Below are positions 35,913 to 45,308 of a DNA stretch of 64,000 nucleotides, in pieces. The DNA comes from Natrinema zhouii. GTDB taxonomy: Archaea; Halobacteriota; Halobacteria; Halobacteriales; Natrialbaceae. The stretch covers positions 1-64,000 of the forward strand of contig NZ_CP084884.1 of assembly GCF_013456555.2 (NCBI RefSeq). Reading direction: 5' to 3'. Within the stretch, counting starts at the first letter, position 1; each line of letters starts with the position of its first letter. Below the pieces are notes generated by a model. That model did not search any database and was not told the origin of the DNA. It worked only from the letters and a program-made list of their open reading frames with translations. The position numbers and the translations under genes are program-made.

Positions 35913-36701
35913 ATGCCGTACAATAAGATCGACTACGATATCGTAGACGGCCGTGCGGAGGTCTTCATCGACCGCCCTAACATCATGAACGCTTTCGACG
36001 AGGAGACACTGCTAGAACTCAACGAGGCGTTACAGGATGCGATGACGGACGACGACGTGTACGTCGTCCTGCTCTCGGGGCATGGCCGAGGGTTCTGCAG
36101 TGGTGCGGACGTGACCTCGATGGACGGCCGCGACGATCGAGAGAAGAAACACCTGTACGGCTCGCACCTCTGGCTGGTACAGAACGTTGATCGCCTCCTC
36201 TACTTCGGACAGAAGCCAACAATCGCGGCGGTCAACGGGCCGGCGGTCGGTGCCGGTTGTGACTTCGCGCTCGCGTGCGACATGCGAGTCATGGACGACG
36301 ACGCCTTCCTCCGCCAGTAGTTCGTGAATATCGGTCTGGTCCCCGGCGACGGAGGCGCGTGGCTGTTACCGCGACTCGTCGGTGAGAGCAAGGCTAAGGA
36401 ACTCATTCTGACCGGTCGCGACATCGATGCCGACGAGGCTGAGGTTCTCGGTCTGAGCGTCGAGACCGCCACCGACGGCGACGTCGTCGAGCGCGCCAGG
36501 GACCTCGCGAACGAACTCCGCGACAAACCGGCGCTCGCCATGCAGAACACCAAACAGCTCATCGACACGAGCCAGAGCTTCGAGGACTACACCCAGGCCG
36601 CGCTCGAGGCTCAGTGGAAGTGCGTGAACGATCCGGAGCATACGGAGGCCGTCGACGCCGTCATCGAGGGCCGGGAACCGGCGTTCGATCGCGACTACTG
36701 A
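35913..36701 (+). pseudogene. Enoyl-CoA hydratase/isomerase interrupted by an in-frame TAG
   Basis: A crotonase-fold protein of 262 codons: the oxyanion-hole block LLSGHGRGFCSGADVTSMDG and AAVNGPAVGAGCDFALACDM are present, then DDAFLRQ, TAG (36318-36320), and FVNIGLVPGDGGAWLLPRLV in the same frame through to the normal C-terminus. One C-to-T change (CAG to TAG) explains the stop. A GTG at 35907 is an alternative start. Downstream of the CoA-transferase gene, it completes a dehydrogenase/CoA-transferase/hydratase module that, as sequenced, has two broken genes. Confidence 0.85.
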
Positions 36702-37169
36702 ATGGAGAGTTCCGTGATACCGCATTCACCGATCGAGTCCGTGAGACGGTGGATCCGCTTCTGAGCATGTACGGTCGATCCTGGGTTCGCGGCCGTCTAG
36801 GTACCGTACAGACGATTTCCGCGAACTGCGCCAGGGGGGACGAGGATAGATCCTGCTCAGCGTCGCCCGGGGATGGCTCCTCTTGATGGGGGCTCGAATT
36901 ATCTTTCCAGCGATGCTACCGCTGTTCCGGGAGGAAGAGGTTCTCTATTCCAGAGAATAGAATTATAATTCTGCTCTGCGTAATAGTGCTTGTCGATCAG
37001 TTATACTCAACCAATCAGGTACCATCGTTAGGACAGATCACACTACTAGATCAAGATAATAAGTATATTACAATAGTATGGCTGTAAAAGAATCTGTGGT
37101 GGTCAAACAGGTGCTAGGATTCTGTCTCTGATTCCATAGATTAGAATTATAATTCTGCTCTACGGAATG
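36702..37169. other. Gap between convergent enoyl-CoA hydratase and IclR genes
   Basis: No gene is supported. The second half is AT-rich and contains two perfect copies of a 20-bp word with a palindromic core, listed separately. Confidence 0.5.
36958..37161. repeat. Perfect 20-bp direct repeats with palindromic core
   Basis: TAGAATTATAATTCTGCTCT occurs at 36958-36977 and again at 37142-37161. Its core AGAATTATAATTCT is a perfect 14-bp palindrome. Similarity extends outward (ATTCCA/TTCC before, CG-AAT after). The copies lie between the CoA module and the IclR gene at 37170 and look like dimer-binding operators, or like scars at either side of a 164-bp insertion. Confidence 0.65.
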
Positions 37170-37931
37170 CTACTTGTAGGTTGCCTTCACGCCTAATATC
37201 GTAGCGATGTCGCTAACGAGGTCTGGGTAGGTTTCGCGATACTGCTTACCCTGAAATCGTGTTTTTGGCGCAGCGAGACTCACTGCCCCAATTGGGGTGC
37301 CGTCGTCAAGACAAATCGCGGCACCGACAGCCCTGATCCCGTGCATTTCCTCTTCGTCATTGAAGGCGTATCCACGTTCACGGATTCGTTCGATTTCTTC
37401 AAAGAGGACTTCCCGCTCACTTATGGTATTCTCAGTAACTGCTGGGAGTCCCTCAGCATCCAAAATCTTCTCAATACGGTCGTTCGAGAGCGCAGCGAGG
37501 TATGCCTTTCCAGAAGCAACTGTATGCAGATATACTTCCTTCCCTAGGTGAGAGTCAGTTGTGATTGCCTGCTCACCTTCGGTTTGGTAGATGTAGATAC
37601 CTCGGTTGTTCTCTTCAACCATAACTTGTGCTCGTTCCCCCGTCTCTTCGACCAGATCGCCTACTTCCGGTTTGAGCACAGAGTACAGTGGATACTCGGT
37701 GCGAGCGTTTTCAGCGAGATCAAGAAACCGTAGACTCAACCGATATGCACCGTCCGACTCGGAGACATATCCAAGCTTCTGAAGAGTGGAGAGATGACGA
37801 TGGATCGTACTCTTAGGTCGATCGAGTGTCTCTTCAAGCATGGAGAGAGTGACCGTCTCTAACTTCTTTATCTGCTCAAGGATAGCAAACGAGGTTTCCG
37901 TACACCGAAGGACGTTAGGATCTTGGTCCAT
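37170..37931 (-). CDS. IclR family transcriptional regulator (second type)
   Basis: 253 aa, clearly distinct from the IclR at 32084. HTH: LETVTLSMLEETLDRPKSTI then HRHLSTLQKLGYVSESDG. Effector domain: GERAQVMVEENNRGIYIYQT, GKEVYLHTVASGKAYLAALS, YAFNDEEEMHGIRAVGAAIC and the C-terminal RFQGKQYRETYPDLVSDIA. A TATA-like element (minus-strand CTTTATAGTA, about 37951-37960) precedes the ATG by about 25 bp. It faces away from the ABC-transporter locus and may control either that locus or the CoA module. Confidence 0.9.
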   Translation of the reverse strand: MDQDPNVLRCTETSFAILEQIKKLETVTLSMLEETLDRPKSTIHRHLSTLQKLGYVSESDGAYRLSLRFLDLAENARTEYPLYSVLKPEVGDLVEETGERAQVMVEENNRGIYIYQTEGEQAITTDSHLGKEVYLHTVASGKAYLAALSNDRIEKILDAEGLPAVTENTISEREVLFEEIERIRERGYAFNDEEEMHGIRAVGAAICLDDGTPIGAVSLAAPKTRFQGKQYRETYPDLVSDIATILGVKATYK

Positions 37932-38263
37932 AGTAGTTGAGGACGCGGCTTACTACTATAAAGCCTGTGTCGGACGAATGAACTTGGGGTCCACTCTGTG
38001 AAACGTTGCGCAGAATAGGATAAATAAATGACAAAACCCTACATCAGATATTACTGCTAATTATGGGGATACTAGATGTTATTTGGTGAGGTAACGATTC
38101 ATTCGATCAAGTATTCTGGGAGACGTGAGTAGCTAAATCGAAACAATATATATATATACTAATATAAATAGGTGGTTTTTAATACCTATATGGATTGGAA
38201 TCATCAAATAGGATATTCAGTGGAGAATAAACACATCTGAGTTCGTCGACTTTCCTAGTGACG
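37932..38263. other. AT-rich gap with ATAGGT...ACCTAT inverted word
   Basis: No gene is supported. It has a dinucleotide-like ATATATATATA run near 38147-38157 and, at 38167-38189, AATAGGT and ACCTAT as an inverted pair, related to the AATAGGT words upstream of parA. It probably holds the 3' end of the binding-protein transcript. Confidence 0.4.
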
Positions 38264-39526
38264 TTACGTTTCGTTGGGTTCGACAACTGGTTCGACTTCT
38301 TGGTAGTCCTCGGGGTAAACAACCTTAACATCGCCATCCCGAACTTGGTTAATCGCGGCTAACGCGTGAGCGTTCTCGCCGTTGTCCTCGAACTCAATAC
38401 CTTCAAGTGCAAGAGGCGTCTCATCGCTGTCCATCTGGGTCTCTGCGATGGCGTCGTTCAAGGCGTCGGAATCTTTTGTCCCTGCTCGCTCTACTGCGTC
38501 GAAGATCACCTGACAGGCTGCCCAAGCGAGTCCTGCCTCCGGCGTTGCCGAGCGGTCGGCGAAGTCGGAGTACTCTTGGCGGAACTGGTCTGTAAAGTCA
38601 TTGGCAGGGTTCAAAGCATAATTCGCGTCCATAATCCCCTCGGCGGGCTCACCGATGTTCTCGATAGCATCAGGATTGACAAGTGGTGTACTAGCCGATC
38701 CACTCAACCAAGTCGGTCGCCAGTTGAGGTTCTCAAGTGCATCGAAAAACATCGCTGCGTCCTGTTCGTACCCAGACAGACAAATACAGTCTGGATCTGC
38801 TTCTCGGAGGCGTGCCACCTGCGCGTTCGCATCGTTCTGGTCAAGGGTGATCGCAGTAGATTCAACCATTTCGAGGTCGTTCTCGGGGCCGAACTCATTC
38901 TCAAGGTATTCGTTGATCTCCGCCCCGTAAGCGTTGTCGATATAGTAGTGCCCGTAGGTTTCAATCTCGTATCCGGCATTCCGAATTAGCTCTGGGTAGT
39001 ACCGAGCCCAGTCACGGGCAAAGTGGTATGTAGTTGGCTGGAGCCGATAGACATAGTTCATATCGCGACCCTTTAGAACCTGGTCAGTCGCCGCGACGGA
39101 CACGACAAATGGGACCTGTGCCTGTTCGGCTGTTGCGGAGGCAGCGATTGTAGAATCAGAGTTGAAACAACCCGTCACGACGTCAGCACCGTCGTTGATA
39201 AGTTGCTGGGTTACTTGTCCAGCCATTTCCTGAGCTCCCTCATTGTCTCCCTGAAGCACCGAAACCTCCGCACCGTCTAATGCTTCAATGCCGCCTTCTT
39301 CGTTTTTTTGTTGTGCGGCTAGTTCTATGGCCTGAGTCATCGTCTCGCCAGTGTAAGAGAGCGATCCTGATAGTGGATGATTTGATCCAATGACAAATTC
39401 CTCACCAGATCCGCTGTCACCCACACAGCCAGCGAGACTAACTGCCGTAGCGACTCCACCATACTTAATGTATCGCCGTCTGCTGTAGCTAGGGCCACGA
39501 AGCCCAGAAGTGTTATCTTCTACCAT
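38264..39526 (-). CDS. Liv-type ABC transporter substrate-binding lipoprotein
   Basis: 420 aa. Tat signal (SRRRYIKYGGVATAV) with lipobox SLAGC, so it is exported folded and lipid-anchored outside the membrane. The mature part has the type I periplasmic-binding fold of LivK-like proteins: FVIGSNHPLSGSLSYTGETM, then LINDGADVVTGCFNSDSTIA, YHFARDWARYYPELIRNAGY and CICLSGYEQDAAMFFDALEN. Its transporter genes (livH, livM, livG, livF-like) lie at 43-48 kb on the other strand, separated by IS elements and an M20 hydrolase. A TATA-like TTTATATATA (minus strand) about 27-36 bp upstream of the start supports the ATG at 39526. The ligand is probably an amide, ureide or amino acid, judged from neighbours. 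Confidence 0.9.
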   Translation of the reverse strand: MVEDNTSGLRGPSYSRRRYIKYGGVATAVSLAGCVGDSGSGEEFVIGSNHPLSGSLSYTGETMTQAIELAAQQKNEEGGIEALDGAEVSVLQGDNEGAQEMAGQVTQQLINDGADVVTGCFNSDSTIAASATAEQAQVPFVVSVAATDQVLKGRDMNYVYRLQPTTYHFARDWARYYPELIRNAGYEIETYGHYYIDNAYGAEINEYLENEFGPENDLEMVESTAITLDQNDANAQVARLREADPDCICLSGYEQDAAMFFDALENLNWRPTWLSGSASTPLVNPDAIENIGEPAEGIMDANYALNPANDFTDQFRQEYSDFADRSATPEAGLAWAACQVIFDAVERAGTKDSDALNDAIAETQMDSDETPLALEGIEFEDNGENAHALAAINQVRDGDVKVVYPEDYQEVEPVVEPNET

Positions 39527-39617
39527 ACGAAAAGAAAATGGTCTGCCCTATATATAAATTTTGGGATGTCTGGTATTTTGTAACCGTTTGGAGGAACAAC
39601 ATCTATAGATTCTATTA

Positions 39618-40143
39618 GCACTGTCTGAGGGTGTTTGAGAAGCGAGCAGGTCGTAGTGAGTGGTGTTAATCTCACCTCCAAACCTACTTGAAAAACCTTA
39701 GTCGTAGATTTTGATGAAATTGAGGAGAACGAACGCGTACCAACAGTGTTCTGGATGTGACTCTATTCGATAGGACTATCGGTTTGAGAATTTGTTGAAT
39801 TGGTCGAATTACTCAGTGTTAACCGTTTTCACGGCACAATTTGGAACTGGATACACATGTTAGCAGACGCTCAGAGCAACCCGCTGATGTCCACGAGAGC
39901 GGAGTTCTCGTGGTGCCTATCAGAACACTCTGCGTTCTGAGGACGGTGGAGTTATCGCAAGTCGCGGTCAATGAGAAATAGATCGAGGTCGATGGCGAGG
40001 AAAATAGTTGTACGCTACGATCGACACACAATTGCAGTTCCTGCTGGAAATCGACGTGTTCAGCCGCCGCGGGATTGACCCCGCGGCGGCGTTCCTACAT
40101 TTTTACTGAGGAACATAAACTCGACGAGACAAAGTCCCTCATC
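39618..40143 (+). mobile_element. Decayed IS6-family element, target of an ISH8-type insertion
   Basis: The tip GCACTGTCTGAG..TTTGAGAAGCGAGCAGGTCG at 39618-39652 matches the terminus of the IS6 remnant near 29.95 kb. The plus strand then carries a decayed transposase, recognisable near 40020-40135 as WLYA/TID and VFSRRGIDPAAAFL fragments in shifting frames. The homology is cut at 40143 by the next element. Confidence 0.65.
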
Positions 40144-41544
40144 CATTCGTCTTTAGCTAAGACTCACACCGGTTGTGTGGCGGTAACGAGCGTCTCTTGT
40201 AACACTGGTCGGTGCTGGTGGATCTTCTGTGCGTCTTCGATCAGTCGATCGAGCAGCGGTGGCGGTGAGTAGCCAAGACACTCGCCGAGTTCGTGAAGGA
40301 TGAGCTGAGCGTGCGACCGGAAGGTCGCCGCCCAGCGTTCTGGCGGAAACACGATCTCATCGTCCGCCTGTTCGGTGACCAGATCAAGCAAATCACGACT
40401 TACCAGCAGTGACAGCAACGCCGCGTACAGCAGAATTTCGACAACATGCTTCTTCGTCGTGTCGAACTCGTCCAGTTCATACTGCGTCTTCAACTCACGG
40501 AACAACAACTCTACCTCCCACCGACAGCGATAGATCGTGGCTAGATCTGACGGTAGGAACTCGTCTCTCGGCAGATTTGTGATATCTAGGTGGTAGTCGT
40601 CGGCGTCCTCCTTGCGGACGCCAACGACGCGGAACCGCTTCGTATCGCATGATTGCGTTCCTCCGTATGGTCTTCGGTCAAATGCTACTTCGACTTCCAC
40701 GTCGATGTACTTGCGGTGCAGATCATCCACAACATCGTGGATCTGCTCACCTTCTAAGGGAATGGCGCGGCCGCGCCATTCCCGTAATTCCCCCGTTACG
40801 ACCGGGTTTGCACTCTCTTTCAGCCGACTCACAAAGTAGCCGTTGTTCTCATCGATCAACGCAAAGCGGCGGTACTTAAAGTAGGCTCAATCGAAAAGAA
40901 CGAGCCGGTCTTCGAGCCACGATCCTGTGTTAAACAACGTGCTGTCGTGCGTTTTCTCGTTAGCAACGTTGAGCCGTTCTATCGTCTGCTCAGTGGCATT
41001 GTGGTGCAGGTGGAGCCTTGCTCCAGCCTGCTCCTCTTTCCGGGCTTCGTATTCCTCGGAGAGAAATTCGTGCAACCGCAGGACAGTTCCATCAGCGATC
41101 ATCACGTCCCTGAATCGGTCGATGTCGGCGTTACTGGTGTCAGGGACAGCGACCTCGTCGAGCACGGCCTCGACGAGGTCGCGGAAGTACTCTGCAAGAG
41201 ACGGTGTCAACCGGTGATAGAACCCGCCGGGAGAGATTGTCTCGTCGGCTGTGGAGTTGTAGCTGTGTCTGAAGCCAGCGAGTGTTCGGCTCTCGCCTGC
41301 GGCGAAGCCGAACACGAATGCCCAGACGAAGGCAGGAATCTGGAGTTTGCGGTCGCGTTCGACCACGCTGAGTTCCTCAGCGTGCTCTTCGAGGAACTCG
41401 GAGGGAAACAGTGTAGTGAGCCGACGCATAATCCGAGATGAGGAGGTTTTGGTGTGCACAGCCGTTGCCTCCTCACTCCTTTCGAAAAGTAGCCTCGATA
41501 AGTCGCCACTGTCACGCGATCTGTCTCCTAACTAAAGACAGATG
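40144..41544 (-). mobile_element. ISH8-type IS4-family insertion sequence, copy 2, with target duplication
   Basis: 1401 bp with ends CATTCGTCTTTAGCTAAG (40144) and CCTAACTAAAGACAGATG (ending 41544). The flanking 10-mers GTCCCTCATC (40134-40143) and GTCTCTCATC (41545-41554) differ at one position, consistent with a 10-bp target-site duplication. It inserted into an older IS6 remnant. Confidence 0.88.
40164..41459 (-). pseudogene. ISH8-type transposase with in-frame TGA
   Basis: 432 codons on the minus strand, same layout as copy 1. After RLVLFD a TGA (about 40884-40889) replaces the Gln codon found at this place in copy 1, and the frame continues unchanged with AYFKYRRFALIDENNGYFVS to the C-terminus. 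A single nonsense codon therefore inactivates it, right beside the second catalytic Asp. It is more diverged from copies 1 and 3 than these are from each other. Confidence 0.88.
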
Positions 41545-41639
41545 GTCTCTCATCAATGCTAGGGTTATCAGACTACCCTCATTCGCCACAACTTGTGTGG
41601 TCAACTATAGCGACCGAAACCATGTCAAAAGGTACTGCT

Positions 41640-41735
41640 AGTTCAGTACCTCCTCAACAGGTGTTCGATCATTGAGAGCTTGATTTGATCGATCATGGTT
41701 GTAGTAGTGTCTGAACCGTCTGAGCCAGCGGCGAG
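41640..41735 (-). pseudogene. Integrase-core (IS6/IS481-like) transposase C-terminal remnant
   Basis: The minus strand reads RWLRRFRHYYNHDRSNQALN then DRTPVEEVLN, the typical C-terminal tail of rve-type transposases. Only about 30 codons remain. It is opposite in orientation to the IS6 remnant on the other side of the ISH8-type element. Confidence 0.6.
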
Positions 41736-41813
41736 TGCTGCTGGACTATCCTGCCGGAACGAGTGAAAGTGATCCATCTGTATTGAGACAGTCCGTGTTA
41801 CGAGCGATGCTGA

Positions 41814-43058
41814 TTACTTAGCTATAGTTGCGAGACCTTCAGCGAGAACTTGGGTCGCTGTCGCACAGTCTTCCCAGTCAGTCCACTCCAGTGGATTGTG
41901 TGAGATGCCGTTTTCACTAGGAGCGAACAATAGCGCCGCGTCTGTTAGTTCAGCAACATTTATCGTGTCGTGACCCCCTCCAGAGTGGAGGTTAATTGTC
42001 TCGATACGAGCGGCTTCGGCGCCACCGTGGAGTGCGTCTCGACAGTGGTCAGACATGGGTGTAGGCGCTTGGTCTCGGTACCGATCAAGCGACGTTTCGA
42101 TACCGCGTTCGCTCTCAAGCCTGGTAAGGCTCCTGCGTGCCTGGGCGACCAGCTTGTCCATCACGTGATGTTCGACGGCCCGAAAATCAGTCCGGATTCT
42201 TACACATTTTGGCACGACATTTCGAGCATTGGGTTCATTTATCAACGAGCCTACTGTTCCTACGGCCGTTTCGTGGGTAGTCCGTGCGAGTTCGGTCGCG
42301 GCCTCCTCAACGTCTAGGACGAACTCACTGGCGGCAGCCATGGCATCTGTTCGCTCATCCATTGCAGTCGAGGCATGATCAGCGTCGCCAACGATTTCAA
42401 CCTCGCAGTTGGTCAGCCCATTGATCGCGGTGACAACGCCCGCTGCAACATCCGCTTTCTCAAGGCGTCTTCCTTGCTCAATGTGGAGTTCAAAGAAAGC
42501 TTCCCAGTCTTCTGGATTGATTGTCTCGCTACCACGATACCCGATTCGATCGAGATATTCAGCAAGGCTTACGCCGTTGTCATCTTCGAGAGCGAGTACC
42601 TCCGTTTCGTCTCGCAGCCCACAAGCGACAGACGACCCAAGTAAGCCTACGTCAAATCGGCCGCCTTCCTCTTCGGTAAACGCAACTACCTCGATAGGTC
42701 GATCAGGCTTGATGCGACTTTTCTGGATCGCCCGGACGGCTTCTAGGGCACCGTAGACTCCTAGCGGACCATCGAATATTCCACCCTCGGGAACGGAATC
42801 AAGGTGGCTCCCAGCGGCAACTGGCGCTGCATTGGGATTTGCGCTCTCTGCCACCCACCGACCACAGATATTTCCGACTGCATCGACTCGGACATCCATG
42901 TCTGCCATTTCCATCCGCTCATGAAGGTACGAACGTACATGTTTGTCTGCCTCAGAGCCTGTCAGTACGGTTCGACCATGGCCGTCTTTGACATCTATTG
43001 CCCCGAACTCTGCGTTACGCTCCAAATCGTGGCGGAGTCGCTCCTGATTAACCTCCAT
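41814..43058 (-). CDS. M20 family carbamoylase / amidase (N-carbamoyl amino acid hydrolase-like)
   Basis: 414 aa, complete. Metal-binding and catalytic blocks of the hydantoinase/carbamoylase subfamily of M20 are present: AAGSHLDSVPEGGIFDGPLG (His and bridging Asp), VVAFTEEEGGRFDVGLLGS (Glu-Glu), FFELHIEQGRRLEKADVAAG (His), NLHSGGGHDTINVAE and GISHNPLEWT (His). These enzymes hydrolyse N-carbamoyl-amino acids, ureidopropionate or allantoate to the amine, CO2 and ammonia. Within this locus it would act after the hydantoinase at 48319 opens the ring. It is divergently transcribed from the permease genes, sharing an intergenic region of about 150 bp, so joint regulation is likely. The exact substrate cannot be read from sequence. 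Confidence 0.9.
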   Translation of the reverse strand: MEVNQERLRHDLERNAEFGAIDVKDGHGRTVLTGSEADKHVRSYLHERMEMADMDVRVDAVGNICGRWVAESANPNAAPVAAGSHLDSVPEGGIFDGPLGVYGALEAVRAIQKSRIKPDRPIEVVAFTEEEGGRFDVGLLGSSVACGLRDETEVLALEDDNGVSLAEYLDRIGYRGSETINPEDWEAFFELHIEQGRRLEKADVAAGVVTAINGLTNCEVEIVGDADHASTAMDERTDAMAAASEFVLDVEEAATELARTTHETAVGTVGSLINEPNARNVVPKCVRIRTDFRAVEHHVMDKLVAQARRSLTRLESERGIETSLDRYRDQAPTPMSDHCRDALHGGAEAARIETINLHSGGGHDTINVAELTDAALLFAPSENGISHNPLEWTDWEDCATATQVLAEGLATIAK

Positions 43059-43210
43059 CTCGACCGAAAGTGGTAGATCCGCGGTAAAAGTCGTTACGGA
43101 TACATTGACGTAGATAGTGTTGGTGTCAGGTTGGTAAATCTCCGTCGAAGAGCAGGTACCTCAACAGGGAAAGTATTTTGTTTGTTCCCAATTCACATCT
43201 ACCCGGAAAC

Positions 43211-44203
43211 ATGATCGTTCGCACTTTCGACCAGGGATTCGTGGATACAGCTGGTGGGGTACTCCTCCAATCCGGCTTCTTGAACCGGATGGTAGAACCC
43301 ATACAGAACCTTATCACAGACGTTGTGGCACTTGATCCCGTTTTGTTGCAGTTGCTGATATTTGGGGTCTTACTGGGTGGGGTCTATGCGCTTGCAGCGC
43401 TCGGGATGACGATTATCTTTGGCGTTATGGACGTGATTAATTTCGCCCACGGTGCCTATATGGCCGTTGCCATGTACGTTGTCTGGTGGGTGTCGAGCAA
43501 CGCCGGAATCTCTCCATTTATCGCAATACCGCTGGCTACCGGTGTCGTCTTCCTGCTCGGCATGGTGACGCATGTAGCCCTCATTGAACCAATCATCGAC
43601 AGGGAGGCACAGAGCCACTTGCTCGTGACATTCGCCGCTGCATTGATTATTGAATCTGTGCTTCAGATCGTCTTCCAGCCGGATCCGAGGTCCCTAGATA
43701 TCTCTTTGGGTCGATCGGAGGTGCTTGGGGCCGGGATTCCACATATCCAGCTCGTAGCGCTCCTGCTAGCAGTGACTGCTGTTGTTGCTGTGTGGCTGTT
43801 CCTCTATCGAACTCGCTTAGGTCGGGCAATTCGAGCAACAGCCGACAGTCGCGAGGACGCCCAGTTCGTTGGAATCAACGTACCCCGGATTAACTCGCTA
43901 ACATTTGGTCTAGGCGCGGGGCTTGCTGGCCTTGCTGGCGGTGCGGTTGCTCTCTTTCGACTGTTTGATCCATTCGTCGGGACAGAACAGTACTTAGCGT
44001 TAGCATTCGTTATCGTCGTCCTTGGGGGTCTGGGATCGTTATACGGCGCCCTCGCCGGTGGATTCATAATAGGTATAGTTCATAATTTCTCGGCGTTCTA
44101 CATGCATGGGTCGAGCTACGATATCGTCATCATGATGATATTTATCGTTGTCCTCCTAGTGAAACCAGAAGGCCTGTTTGGTAGTGAGGTGACCAATGAG
44201 TAA
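43211..44203 (+). CDS. Branched-chain amino acid-type ABC permease (LivH-like)
   Basis: 330 aa from ATG 43211. About eight membrane helices with the LivH signature LLGGVYALAALGMTIIFGVM followed by DVINFAHGAYMA, and the coupling-loop block RAIRATADSREDAQFVGINV, then GLAGLAGGAVALF and VIVVLGGLGSLYGALAGG. It is the first gene of a tightly packed run (livH, livM, mmgE/prpD, livG, livF) with overlaps of 8, 11 and 4 bp and one 76-bp gap. It forms the inner-membrane channel with the next gene product. Confidence 0.92.
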   Translation: MIVRTFDQGFVDTAGGVLLQSGFLNRMVEPIQNLITDVVALDPVLLQLLIFGVLLGGVYALAALGMTIIFGVMDVINFAHGAYMAVAMYVVWWVSSNAGISPFIAIPLATGVVFLLGMVTHVALIEPIIDREAQSHLLVTFAAALIIESVLQIVFQPDPRSLDISLGRSEVLGAGIPHIQLVALLLAVTAVVAVWLFLYRTRLGRAIRATADSREDAQFVGINVPRINSLTFGLGAGLAGLAGGAVALFRLFDPFVGTEQYLALAFVIVVLGGLGSLYGALAGGFIIGIVHNFSAFYMHGSSYDIVIMMIFIVVLLVKPEGLFGSEVTNE

Positions 44204-45308
44204 CCGTAACTCGCTGGAGATACCATTCCAGAGTTGGTATCGCCGCTTTGCTGGTCAGTGGTACATGCCGATGGTCAAAGCCATCGTTGGCTTCAGTCTC
44301 ATTGCGGTGCTACCGCTTCTGCTTGACCTGTCTATTCTCGGCGTCTCACTGGCAGATTTCTTCAGTATTGAAATCTTGATTGTAACACTAATGTTCGCGA
44401 CTATGAGCCAAGCATGGAATATCATGACCGGATTTACCGGTTACTTCTCGTTCGGGCATGCAACGTTCTTCGGTATCGGCGTCTACATTAACCTGAAACT
44501 GCTGATTGACTACGGGATTAATCCTTGGATCGGCATGCTGGTTGCAGCGACATTCGCTGCACTCATTGGGATATCTATCGGTTATATCACCTTTCGGTTT
44601 GACCTGCAGGGGCACTATTTCGCACTCACTACGTTAGCGTTCGCGCTCCTGTTCTGGGCCTTAGCGCGTAATATGACCGAATTTGGCGGATCACAAGGGC
44701 TTTTCCGGCCTTTCGCTCAAGAATATGCAAGTGGGTCAGGGCTTCTGGCCTTCCAGTGGAATGGACAACTTCCGTACTTTTATCTTATCCTCGTGTTCCT
44801 AGTCATTGTGACCGTCGTAGCTTGGGCAATTAAGAACTCTGCCATTGGCGTCTATCTTTTCGCGATCAAAGAAGATGAGAAGGCAGCCCAAAGTCTAGGG
44901 ATCCCCGTTTTCCGATACAAGATATTTGCAATCGGAACAAGTGCCTTTCTGACGGCTATTGTCGGCACATTCTGGTCGATGTTCTACATCACGGTTACGC
45001 CTCAGTCCATCTTCCAAATGGACCGGAACTTAGAGATTCTCTTACCAGCGGTCATCGGCGGACTGGGAACCATCGCTGGCCCGATTGTGGGTGCTATCGT
45101 AGTATTCCCGTTCAGCGAGATAATACGACAGACATTTGGAAATATCGCTGGATTCGACCGGATCATCTACGGGTTAGCAATCATCTTCATTGTCCTTTAC
45201 AGTCCGCGTGGAATAGTCTACTGGCCCAAGCGATTCCAGACGGTTTGGACATGGTTATCTCGTACCCTCAACACTGGTTCAGCTCTGGAGGAATCCGATG
45301 ACCAATAG
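44196..45308 (+). CDS. Branched-chain amino acid-type ABC permease (LivM-like)
   Basis: 370 aa, overlapping the LivH-like gene by 8 bp. Multi-helix permease with LivM-type blocks AWNIMTGFTGYFSFGHATFF, FRFDLQGHYFALTTLAFALL, EDEKAAQSLGIPVFRYKIFA and ILLPAVIGGLGTIAGPIVGA. It pairs with the LivH-like subunit as the transmembrane heterodimer. The binding protein at 38.3-39.5 kb is its likely partner. Confidence 0.92.
   Translation: MSNRNSLEIPFQSWYRRFAGQWYMPMVKAIVGFSLIAVLPLLLDLSILGVSLADFFSIEILIVTLMFATMSQAWNIMTGFTGYFSFGHATFFGIGVYINLKLLIDYGINPWIGMLVAATFAALIGISIGYITFRFDLQGHYFALTTLAFALLFWALARNMTEFGGSQGLFRPFAQEYASGSGLLAFQWNGQLPYFYLILVFLVIVTVVAWAIKNSAIGVYLFAIKEDEKAAQSLGIPVFRYKIFAIGTSAFLTAIVGTFWSMFYITVTPQSIFQMDRNLEILLPAVIGGLGTIAGPIVGAIVVFPFSEIIRQTFGNIAGFDRIIYGLAIIFIVLYSPRGIVYWPKRFQTVWTWLSRTLNTGSALEESDDQ

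Noticed and set aside
30245..36320. TAG as pyrrolysine or another sense codon
   Set aside because: Several intact genes in the window end normally in TAG (for example at 13611, 23235 and 26973-type stops), and no pyl genes are seen; nonsense mutation is simpler.
36902..37161. CRISPR-like spacing of the 20-bp repeats
   Set aside because: Only two repeat copies with a 164-bp spacer, and no cas genes; not a CRISPR array.
39819..40080. Small minus-strand frame before the ISH8-type copy 2
   Set aside because: It lies inside a decayed IS6 transposase on the opposite strand and has no features of its own.
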